Assembly: GCF_016919175.1 (NCBI RefSeq)
Contig: NZ_JAFFPU010000033.1
Coordinates: 62,001 to 126,000, forward strand
Direction of reading: 5' to 3'
Length of the DNA stretch: 64,000 nucleotides
Source: Leptospira ainlahdjerensis
GTDB taxonomy: Bacteria > Spirochaetota > Leptospiria > Leptospirales > Leptospiraceae
The notes under the pieces were generated by a model that was not told the DNA's origin, did no database searches, and saw only the letters and a list, made by a program, of their open reading frames with translations. Below are positions 54,140 through 64,000 of this stretch, one piece after another. The first letter of the stretch is position 1. Every line of letters starts with the position of its first letter. The translations under genes were made by a program, and so were the position numbers.

Positions 54140-54166
54140 TTGGCACTCTAAGATTTAGATTGCTAA
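54140..54166 (+). promoter_or_regulatory. CIRCE-like element 2
   Basis: TTGGCACTC - 9 nt - GATTGCTAA, each arm 8 of 9 to the CIRCE consensus. It overlaps where a -10 box would fall after TTGAAC at 54122-54127 and ends 15 bp before the hsp20 start, so HrcA binding would block transcription. Confidence 0.75.
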
Positions 54167-54181
54167 ATAGAGGAATGCAAG

Positions 54182-54601
54182 ATGATCAACGAATTCAGAA
54201 TGATAGAAGACCTACATAAACTCCAAAATCAATTTTCGAGCCTCTGGGATCCCTTCGTGGCCGCCGGCGGAAGCGCTTATCCATCGCTCAATATCCATAA
54301 GGGAAGCGAATCGGTGACGATCACCGCCCTCATTCCCGGAATTACCCCTGACTCTCTGGACATCACAGTGAGCGGGAACCAACTCCGCCTGAGCGGAGAA
54401 GCGCCTTCCTATGCCCCGAAAACAAACTTCGGAGCAAAAAGAGTGGAGAGATTTCAGGGAAAGTTTCAGAGAACTCTCGAACTCCCGACCGAAGTCGATC
54501 CGGAAAAAACAACCGCAGAATTTAAGAATGGAATTTTGGTCCTTACGCTTCCAATCCGAGAAAGTGTAAAACCTCGAAAGATCCAAATTCAGACAAATTA
54601 A
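54182..54601 (+). CDS. hsp20: Small heat shock protein, Hsp20 family (first copy)
   Basis: 139-residue alpha-crystallin-type holdase. The alpha-crystallin domain spans about 35-125 with [19 protein letters not shown] near the start and the conserved GILVLTLP (about 119-126). The C-terminal IXI-like tail (RKIQIQ) is present. GAGG lies 8 nt before ATG 54182. Two CIRCE-like sites upstream indicate HrcA control. A second copy follows 22 bp downstream; such pairs commonly form mixed oligomers. Confidence 0.92.
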   Translation: MINEFRMIEDLHKLQNQFSSLWDPFVAAGGSAYPSLNIHKGSESVTITALIPGITPDSLDITVSGNQLRLSGEAPSYAPKTNFGAKRVERFQGKFQRTLELPTEVDPEKTTAEFKNGILVLTLPIRESVKPRKIQIQTN

Positions 54602-54623
54602 TACTATCAAAAGGAGAACAAAG

Positions 54624-55028
54624 ATGACTAACGCAGTTCTAAACAAGGAAACAAATGTAACGCAGGAACATTCCGCTTCTCAAGAAGTAAAAAAGGAGAA
54701 AGTAAGAATCCTTACTCCCCGAGTTGATGTCTATTCGGATGATGAAAATATATATCTCCTCGCGGACCTTCCCGGAGTAGAAGAAAAGGACGTTCAGGTT
54801 CAAATCGAAAAAGATCAACTGAGCATTTCTGGAAAAACCGTGGAAAGAAATATTCCCGGAGAACTTCGTTATTCCGAATACAGAACGGGAGAATACAGAA
54901 GGTCTTTTACTCTAACCGAAGCTGTCGAAGAAGATAAAATTTCTGCGCTTTATAAGAATGGGGTTTTAAACCTGACTCTTCCCAAGAGAAAACCTCTGGT
55001 GAAAAAAATAGAAGTTCGCACCGAATAA
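54624..55028 (+). CDS. Small heat shock protein, Hsp20 family (second copy)
   Basis: 134 residues, about as long as the first copy but with only moderate similarity. [20 protein letters not shown] (about 49-68) opens the alpha-crystallin domain and [10 protein letters not shown] (about 113-122) closes it. AAGGAG 9 nt before the ATG at 54624. It shares the promoter and CIRCE control of the first gene; a terminator with a tetraloop lies 130 bp downstream. Confidence 0.92.
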   Translation: MTNAVLNKETNVTQEHSASQEVKKEKVRILTPRVDVYSDDENIYLLADLPGVEEKDVQVQIEKDQLSISGKTVERNIPGELRYSEYRTGEYRRSFTLTEAVEEDKISALYKNGVLNLTLPKRKPLVKKIEVRTE

Positions 55029-55157
55029 CACCCTTCTTCCGCCTGTCCGGATTCTTCTCTAAGGATCCTGGCAGGCGAAAAACCCCACGCTCCTAGCGGA
55101 ATGAAAAATCCCGAATAGGAATTTGTTATACTACCTGAAGTCTAAAACCCTTTTTAT

Positions 55158-55183
55158 ACCCCGGAGACGGGGTTTTCTTTTTT
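55158..55183 (+). terminator. Intrinsic terminator of the hsp20 operon
   Basis: ACCCCG-GAGA-CGGGGT stem with a GNRA-type loop, followed by TTTCTTTTTT. A further imperfect hairpin (CGCCTG...CAGGCG, about 55040-55077) precedes it without a T-run. Confidence 0.85.
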
Positions 55184-55377
55184 AGAAAGGCCGGTTTTCT
55201 AAATTTTAGATTTTCAGACTTTTCGAAAGTGCATAAGAAAAACTGCATTTTCTCCATCCTTTCAATTATCGAATTTAAGAATCTTACGCATGAATGATGA
55301 CTTGATGAAAAATCTTGAGAGACTTAATTTTTTAAAAAACACCTTTCAAAAGGATTTCCTCCAGAGAAGGTGATTTC

Positions 55378-55390
55378 CGATTGTCAATCG
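55378..55390 (+). promoter_or_regulatory. Palindrome over candidate -35 of the DUF486 gene
   Basis: CGATTG-T-CAATCG, perfect six-base arms, overlapping TTGTCA (55381-55386), a 5/6 match to the -35 consensus, with TAAAAT about 15 nt further. The remaining part of the 55184-55416 gap shows nothing else. Confidence 0.35.
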
Positions 55391-55416
55391 ACTCGCTATC
55401 GTAAAATCCTATTCTT

Positions 55417-55767
55417 ATGAAAACATTTTTCCTTCTCCTTTGCTCGAATCTTTTTATGACCTTTGCCTGGTACGGACATCTCAAATTCTTTCACGGTTGG
55501 AGCCTACCTCTCACCATTCTTCTGAGTTGGGGAATCGCACTTTTTGAATACATTCTTATGGTCCCCGCAAATCGAATCGGGTATGGAGAGGAAGGATATA
55601 GCGCTTTTCAACTCAAGATTTTACAGGAAATAATCACAATTTCGATTTTTATAGTCTTTGCATCGCTCGTTCTCAAAGAAAAAATTAAGTGGAATCATGC
55701 TGTCAGCTTTTTATTGATCTTAGGCGCAGTCGCATTTGCATTCTATGACAAAGCCCCTCCTCAATAG
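55417..55767 (+). CDS. DMT-like small membrane protein (DUF486 type)
   Basis: 116 residues with four predicted membrane helices (about 4-22, 27-48, 64-82, 90-108). FLLLCSNLFMTFAWYGHLKF at the start and NRIGYGEEGYSAFQLKI (about 53-69) match the DUF486 family. The role is unknown; possibly a small drug/metabolite-type carrier that works as an oligomer in the inner membrane. Starts with ATG 55417; no clear ribosome site. The next gene begins 49 bp later on the same strand. Confidence 0.8.
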   Translation: MKTFFLLLCSNLFMTFAWYGHLKFFHGWSLPLTILLSWGIALFEYILMVPANRIGYGEEGYSAFQLKILQEIITISIFIVFASLVLKEKIKWNHAVSFLLILGAVAFAFYDKAPPQ

Positions 55768-55816
55768 GAATATAAAATAAGGATTCGTTTAAACACATCT
55801 TTTGGAGAATTCTCTA

Positions 55817-56275
55817 ATGAACATTCAACTCAAACCGATTGCTTTTGCTAAAAACTCAAGGAAGACCCCGATCGACGACAACTGGAACACGATCGAATCG
55901 GAGGTGATTCTCTCAGAAGAAATTCCGGAATCAACGTTAGACGGAATCGATTCTTTTTCGCATCTCGAATTGATCTATTTATTTCATCTCCAAGAAGAAT
56001 CCAAGATTGTTCTTGGAGCGGAACACCCGAGGGAGAATTCGCTTTGGCCGAAAGTTGGAATTTTTTCCCAGAGAAAGAAAGCACGACCCAATCGTCTTGG
56101 CGCCACGATCGTAAGACTCATTCGAAAGGAAGGAAGAATCCTTCGGATCCAAGGGTTCGATGGGATAGACGGGACTCCGATCTTGGATATAAAGCCCGTC
56201 TTTCAAGAATTTCTCCCAAAAGAAAAAATTGTCCAACCTTCTTGGGTCGGAGAACTGATGAAGGATTATTGGTAA
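55817..56275 (+). CDS. TrmO/TsaA-like SAM-dependent tRNA methyltransferase
   Basis: 152 residues from ATG 55817, with GGAG 9 nt upstream; an earlier TTG is unsupported. The family methylates N6-threonylcarbamoyladenosine at position 37 of tRNA-Thr. HLELIYLFH (about 52-60) and ARPNRLGATIVRL (about 90-102), the latter matching RPNPIG-type TsaA motifs, are visible. It is close to the size of the minimal domain (E. coli TrmO is 235), so target recognition may differ. Followed by a 44-bp direct repeat region. Confidence 0.75.
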   Translation: MNIQLKPIAFAKNSRKTPIDDNWNTIESEVILSEEIPESTLDGIDSFSHLELIYLFHLQEESKIVLGAEHPRENSLWPKVGIFSQRKKARPNRLGATIVRLIRKEGRILRIQGFDGIDGTPILDIKPVFQEFLPKEKIVQPSWVGELMKDYW

Positions 56276-56310
56276 GAATTTTTAAGATTTTCCGAAGGAA
56301 GAACGCTCGA

Positions 56311-56412
56311 GAAGGAGTTCCTACTTCGTTTCAAGAACAAAACAAACTCTTTCGGAAGTTTCAAAAACGAAGGAGTTCCTACTTCGATTCAAGAACAAAA
56401 CAAACTCTTTCG
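56311..56412. repeat. 44-bp direct repeat, two copies
   Basis: Copies at 56311-56354 and 56369-56412 differ by one base and are separated by 14 bp. Each starts with GAAGGAGTTCCTACTTCG, itself an imperfect dyad and related to the GGAACTC core of the array at 53747 and of 63833 and 63905. Non-coding as far as I can see. Confidence 0.85.
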
Positions 56413-56545
56413 ACAAACGTTTTCCCGAAAAAAGCTTGAAACCGAACTCAAAAGAGACCTCGGAGCAAAAAAAAGAATTCTAAAAAATGAATCTTCTTAT
56501 TCTTTTCATTCGGAGACAAAAATCGATCCTTCTTTTGATCACCCC

Positions 56546-57136
56546 TCAAAGAAAGCGTCTGATCTCTTTGGCGAGGGCCTTTCCTTCTATTCCCCCGGGA
56601 AAGGTAGCAAGAATTCGACTTTGTTCATCGACTACGTACAAAAAGACGGTGTGATCCACGGTATAACCACCCTCGATGGAAGGATTGTTCACCTTTTTGG
56701 AAACGGCTCCGAACGCAGCCTGAAGAACACCTAACGTATTCTTATCTCCAGTCAGAGCGACCAAACGTTCGCTCGGAAACTGTTTTACGTATTTTGAAAG
56801 CAACTCGGGAGAATCTCGCTCCGGATCCACGCTGATAAAAACCGGAGTCAGGTCGTTTCCATCGTTCCCTAATTCCTTTACCGCGGTCGACATATCCAAG
56901 AGCGCCCTCGGACACATATCAGGACAATGCGAGAAGCCGAAGTAAACGAGTTTCAGTTTTCCCGGAATGGCGCTCAGAAGAATTTCCTGATTTTTCGTGT
57001 CTTTCAAAGAAGCCTTAGACCATTCTTCCACAAAAACGGGAGCGTCCTTGGATACGCTCTTCCATTCTTTCCAACCAAAGAAGCCGATTCCGATTCCAAG
57101 GACCAGGACGAGGATAAAAAGAATTTTCTCTTTCAA
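56546..57136 (-). CDS. SCO1/SenC-family copper chaperone
   Basis: 196 residues. N-terminal membrane anchor (about 4-22), then a thioredoxin-like fold with the copper pair CPDMC (about 73-77) in FGFSHCPDMCPRAL and the third ligand His in VDHTVFLY (about 163). Delivers copper or reduces Cys for the CuA site of cytochrome oxidase in the periplasm. TTG start at 57136 with GGGAGA 5 nt upstream. Last gene of a four-gene copper cluster. Confidence 0.88.
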   Translation of the reverse strand: MKEKILFILVLVLGIGIGFFGWKEWKSVSKDAPVFVEEWSKASLKDTKNQEILLSAIPGKLKLVYFGFSHCPDMCPRALLDMSTAVKELGNDGNDLTPVFISVDPERDSPELLSKYVKQFPSERLVALTGDKNTLGVLQAAFGAVSKKVNNPSIEGGYTVDHTVFLYVVDEQSRILATFPGGIEGKALAKEIRRFL

Positions 57137-57161
57137 AACATTCTCCCAAAAACGTTAGACG

Positions 57162-58181
<1,020 letters not shown>

Positions 58182-58186
58182 GATCT

Positions 58187-58501
58187 TTAGAATTTGGCGA
58201 CCGATGTGATCAGGATGATCATCGCCAAAAACCCCACTCCCCCGTAGACGAGGGAATTTTTCAACCAAGCGGGAACCTTGGATCCGCCCGCAATCAAATA
58301 AGCGGCGGCTCCCACGATTGGAACCAGAAGAATCGCACCGGTCCAGATCGAACCGGTTTTAGAATCCACGTCTTGTCTCTTTACGAGATCTACAAGCGCT
58401 AAGGGCGCAAGAAGGGTGTAAAGAATGAACGGAAAGTAATATCCGTAAAAGTTGAAAAGTAAAGCGAAGAATCCGGGGCCGCCGATGACAGTTTGTTCCA
58501 T
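58187..58501 (-). CDS. Small membrane protein, PLDc N-terminal-like
   Basis: 104 residues from ATG 58501 with AGGAG 9 nt before. Three hydrophobic segments (about 17-37, 52-70, 82-102). PIVGAAAYLIAGGSKVPAWLK (first 20 shown by motif PIVGAAAYL near 59 and GGSKVPAW near 70) matches the PLDc_N type domain without any phospholipase domain. The same domain ends the lipoprotein encoded 40 bp upstream, so the two probably arose by duplication. Function unknown; perhaps a membrane partner of the copper proteins. Confidence 0.7.
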   Translation of the reverse strand: MEQTVIGGPGFFALLFNFYGYYFPFILYTLLAPLALVDLVKRQDVDSKTGSIWTGAILLVPIVGAAAYLIAGGSKVPAWLKNSLVYGGVGFLAMIILITSVAKF

Positions 58502-58541
58502 ATTTTTTCTCCTATGATAATTTCTGAATATTCTAAAATTC

Positions 58542-60563
<2,022 letters not shown>

Positions 60564-60725
60564 TTTTGATTGAACCCTCGGGTTTTCCGGAATTTTATTG
60601 TATACTTAAACTGAAGTTTGATAGGAATTGGAATGCTCATTCGTAATCCCATACAGAGGGTTGCAAAGTAAAAAAATAGACCATTCTCGATCTATAATTG
60701 GCTCGCAAACATTCCTTCAGAATAA

Positions 60726-60739
60726 TGAGCATTTGCTCA
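60726..60739. promoter_or_regulatory. 14-bp palindrome between the copper cluster and the histidine kinase
   Basis: TGAGCA-TT-TGCTCA, perfect six-base arms in an AT-rich surround, resembling ArsR/SmtB-type operators (12-2-12). The half-site recurs: AATGCTCATT at 60632-60641 is an exact inverted copy of AATGAGCATT at 60724-60733. Which protein binds is unknown; no regulator gene is adjacent. Confidence 0.4.
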
Positions 60740-60857
60740 CATATTTATTTAAAACTCAAGACAAAAATTTGATGAGAGAGATTTTTCCAGAATTATATTC
60801 GAACGCTCGTTATCTATGTAAAAGAACGGGTGCGTTGTTTAGGGATTGAATGGACCG

Positions 60858-62141
60858 ATGAGCTTATCTTCTAACATTCGAGAATTGTTTCGAGTCAATT
60901 CCCCCAGTTCTACACATCCCAATGCTTGGAAGAGGAATATCATTCACATTCTTCTTTTTGTATCTTCCGTTTTCGGACTGATCATCTATATCCCGAGCGT
61001 GTATCTCGCAGCAAGAGAAGGTTTGGGAGAAGTTGTGATCGTTGACACGCTCGCACTTCTTCTGGTTTGGTTTCTCCTTCTACTTCCAAATCGATACTAC
61101 AAATCCAAATCTTATTTCTTTTTGGCCCTTGTTTCAATTATGGCGGCTTTGCTTTATACAAAGATCGGGCTTGCGGGTGCGGGAATTCTCTGGTTCTTTT
61201 TGATTCCGGTCTTTTGTGGAATTTTTCTAAATCCTACGCTCGCGTTTTGGGGTTGGGTCGTCTCCACGATTTCGGTTTTTGGGGGCGCGCTTCTTGCTCA
61301 TTATAAAATCTGGGTCGGAAACGAAACTCCGATTCAAATTCTTGTGGTCGGGGCCAATTTTTCTTTTTTATGCGGAATTCTCACCTTTTCCGTGATCGCG
61401 ATTCTGAGAGGACTCGCGCTGAGCATTCGAAAACAAAAACAACTCATCCTTCTGCACAGGAAGACTAACACCAAACTTCAGAATGAGATCGCGACGAGAA
61501 CAGAGGCAGAGATCCAGTTGACCGAGTCTTTGAACGACAAGGAAACTCTCTTTCGAGAAATTCAGCACAGGGTAAAAAACAACACTCAGTTGATTCTTTC
61601 GATGATGGCGCTCGAACAAGACAAAACAAAATCGGAGCCGGCCAAAAAAGCAATCTCATCGGCGATGAATCGAATTCATTCGATGGCGATGGTTCAGGAC
61701 TATTTATTTTTTAAGGATTCTTACAAGGTCATTCACGCAAAGGATTATCTCAACTCTTTGGTTCGGCATCTTTTTGTTTCCTACGGACCGAGCGACGGAA
61801 GAATCCAGTCGAATTGTAACATAGAAGAAATTTACCTTCCGATGGAAAAAGCGATTCCTTGCGGTCTGATCATCAACGAACTCCTCTCCAATTCCTTCAA
61901 ACACGCTTTTCCCGATAACGGAAAAGGAACTGTGTCCGTTGTTTTTCAAAAATCGGATTCCGGTTTTTTGACTTTGGAAGTGGCTGACAATGGAATTGGA
62001 AACGCTTCGGAAGAAAAAAATTCTTCTGAAAATTCCTCTCTCGGAATGAGTCTCATCGAAGCACTCTGTCAACAACTTCGGGGAGAGTTGGAAGTGGAAA
62101 AGAATCACGGCTTCCTCGTAAGAGTCCGCTTTTTTCCCTAA
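60858..62141 (+). CDS. Membrane sensor histidine kinase, HisKA_2 type
   Basis: 427 residues from ATG 60858; a TTG at 60846 is an alternative. Six hydrophobic segments between about 30 and 190 form a MASE-like membrane sensor, then a coiled coil and HisKA_2 with the phospho-His in FREIQHRVKNNTQL (about H237). HATPase: NELLSNSFKHAFPDNG (about 338-353) and EVADNGIG (about 377-384). No response regulator gene is adjacent. Divergent from the copper cluster. Ends 11 bp before a terminator. Confidence 0.87.
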   Translation: MSLSSNIRELFRVNSPSSTHPNAWKRNIIHILLFVSSVFGLIIYIPSVYLAAREGLGEVVIVDTLALLLVWFLLLLPNRYYKSKSYFFLALVSIMAALLYTKIGLAGAGILWFFLIPVFCGIFLNPTLAFWGWVVSTISVFGGALLAHYKIWVGNETPIQILVVGANFSFLCGILTFSVIAILRGLALSIRKQKQLILLHRKTNTKLQNEIATRTEAEIQLTESLNDKETLFREIQHRVKNNTQLILSMMALEQDKTKSEPAKKAISSAMNRIHSMAMVQDYLFFKDSYKVIHAKDYLNSLVRHLFVSYGPSDGRIQSNCNIEEIYLPMEKAIPCGLIINELLSNSFKHAFPDNGKGTVSVVFQKSDSGFLTLEVADNGIGNASEEKNSSENSSLGMSLIEALCQQLRGELEVEKNHGFLVRVRFFP

Positions 62142-62152
62142 ACGCCGTTTCC

Positions 62153-62176
62153 AAAAACGGGGCATTCCTCGTTTTT
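62153..62176 (+). terminator. Intrinsic terminator of the histidine kinase gene
   Basis: AAAAACGGGG-CATT-CCTCGTTTTT, a ten-pair stem with one G-T pair; the T-run is part of the stem, so it may work in both directions, also for the gene ending at 62321. Confidence 0.55.
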
Positions 62177-62320
62177 AAGGGCTTGCGAAATCCAGAAAAT
62201 TGCGAAATGGAAGGCTCTTTGTAAGGACTCCCCTACCAGTTCCCTTCCGCTTCTAAAATCAATTCTTAAAAAAATCCTGAGTATTTGCTGAACTTTTTGT
62301 ATTGAAGAAAGAATCGAATG

Positions 62321-62575
62321 TTATTCCGGAAAGGATTCAAAACAAAGAGTTCTTTCTTTTAAAAAAGAATGAAACTGTTTGTGAGATGCGCATTCCTCTT
62401 CTGTGGCTACGAAATAATCGTAACCGCCCCCTGTCATCTTGATTCTACAACAACCTTGGGCTGAAGTTTTACTTGTAGAATCGGCTCCTCGCTCCGGATT
62501 CTTTTTTTCTCCGTCCTTAGAATACAAGAGACCGCCCACAAACAAAAATAGTAAGACCCATTTCCATAGTTTCAT
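62321..62575 (-). CDS. Small exported protein with four cysteines, unknown function
   Basis: 84 residues from ATG 62575, with AAGGA 9 nt upstream; in-frame ATG at 62584 and longer starts exist but lack a ribosome site at proper spacing. The N-terminus KLWKWVLLFLFVGGLLYS is a signal peptide, cleaved probably after LLYS. The mature part has Cys in QGCCRIK, EECAS and LCFES, and FVATEEECASHK. No family recognised. Secreted or periplasmic. Confidence 0.6.
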   Translation of the reverse strand: MKLWKWVLLFLFVGGLLYSKDGEKKNPERGADSTSKTSAQGCCRIKMTGGGYDYFVATEEECASHKQFHSFLKERTLCFESFPE

Positions 62576-62809
62576 CGTCGCCATTCCTTTTTTAGATCTC
62601 TTTCCTTTTCCTATCGGAAAGAATGTAAGATTTTGAATCTTCTCTTGGTTTCTTTTAAGATAAGATTTTAGAAGCCGAAACTTCGTTTTTCTTTTTTTTC
62701 TATCCTTTGGATGGTTCATAAATTAAAGGCAAATTCTAAATTCAATTGCTTTTTTTGAATTTAGAAACCAAATTCTAACTCAATCTTGAAAGTATAGGAT
62801 CGTAAAAGT

Positions 62810-63817
<1,008 letters not shown>

Positions 63818-63832
63818 GGTTTTCCCGAAATT

Positions 63833-63920
63833 AAAACTGTGGGAACTCTCACAAATTCTGGACGAGAAAAATGAGTCCGATGTTTGCAAACGATCCGATT
63901 TGAGAAAACTGTGGGAACTC
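63833..63920. repeat. Two copies of AAAACTGTGGGAACTC in the 3' intergenic region
   Basis: Identical 16-bp cores at 63833-63848 and 63905-63920. The first forms a GTGGGA-AC-TCTCAC dyad like those of the array at 53747. They lie in the otherwise empty stretch to the window edge (63818-64000), where I see no gene. Confidence 0.8.
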
Positions 63921-64000
63921 CTGCGTATGAGTAGATATTTCTAAAAGCGATTTACCCGCAAATGACTGAATTCTCAGAGAAAATCCGTCGGAACTACGAC

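Noticed and set aside
54212..54646. 144-residue minus-strand ORF opposite hsp20
   Set aside because: Antisense shadow of a clear Hsp20 gene.
60628..60849. 73-residue ORF before the histidine kinase
   Set aside because: Starts at a TTG without ATG alternative near the front, contains the palindrome and half-sites of the control region, and has no recognisable family. The TTGA overlap with the kinase frame is the only point in favour.

Overview
The window looks like a chromosomal segment of a pathogenic-type Leptospira. The evidence is an AT-rich sequence, proteins resembling Leptospira surface-carbohydrate families, a very long minus-strand O-antigen (rfb) gene train that starts beside a small MarR-like EPS regulator, and a lysine-rich histone-like protein. 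The genus call is inference from protein resemblance; no 16S or other marker gene is present. No transposase, insertion sequence, tRNA or CRISPR array was recognised.

Region 1 (1..52434, all minus strand, read right to left) is an O-antigen locus. It begins with a candidate promoter, a 17-bp palindrome, a 35-codon leader ORF and a MarR-type regulator (52321..52519). Next come fcl, a Wzz-like co-polymerase, a Wzy-like polymerase and a one-polypeptide ABC flippase. The following blocks are: (a) a pseudaminic-acid-like set (PseC, PseG, PseI, PseH-like GNAT, two CMP-sugar cytidylyltransferases, a formyltransferase) without PseB in the window; (b) a sulfation block (APS kinase, sulfotransferase, M28-like hydrolase); (c) an amidation block with two PP-loop amidotransferases around one HisH/HisF pair; (d) a GDP-heptose set (GmhA, CBS-HddA fusion, HddC, GmhB) with a second NeuB fused to a TIM-barrel isomerase domain; (e) a second CMP-sugar block (NeuA-like, two SDRs, class IV aminotransferase); (f) an aldolase, KdsB-like, SIS and sugar-phosphate-cyclase block; and (g) rfbF and rfbG (CDP-glucose), truncated at the left edge. 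Many neighbours overlap as ATGA, GTGA or TTGA, so the train is probably translated as coupled units. Classical GT2/GT4 glycosyltransferases are not recognisable; four large unassigned proteins are the best transferase candidates.

Region 2 (52435..56545) holds a histone H1-like gene with a strong terminator, a 12-unit tandem array of 26-27 bp repeats each carrying a dyad, two CIRCE-like elements in front of two hsp20 genes with a GNRA-loop terminator, a DUF486-like membrane protein and a TrmO/TsaA-like methyltransferase.

Region 3 (56546..60563, minus) is a periplasmic copper module: a lipoprotein fusing a blue-copper domain, a beta-helix and a membrane tail, a small PLDc_N-like membrane protein, a two-domain multicopper oxidase with a Tat-like signal, and a SCO protein. 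A palindrome lies between it and the divergent histidine kinase.

Region 4 (60858..64000) holds a membrane HisKA_2-type histidine kinase, a small exported Cys-containing protein, a Leptospira-type exported protein and two further copies of the GTGGGAACTC repeat core.

The most notable observations are a FAD oxidoreductase fused to a cysteine-dioxygenase-like cupin inside the O-antigen locus, nine-G tracts in a methyltransferase and in the polymerase gene (possible phase variation), the leader-ORF/palindrome arrangement in front of the locus regulator, and the dyad array upstream of twin CIRCE sites.
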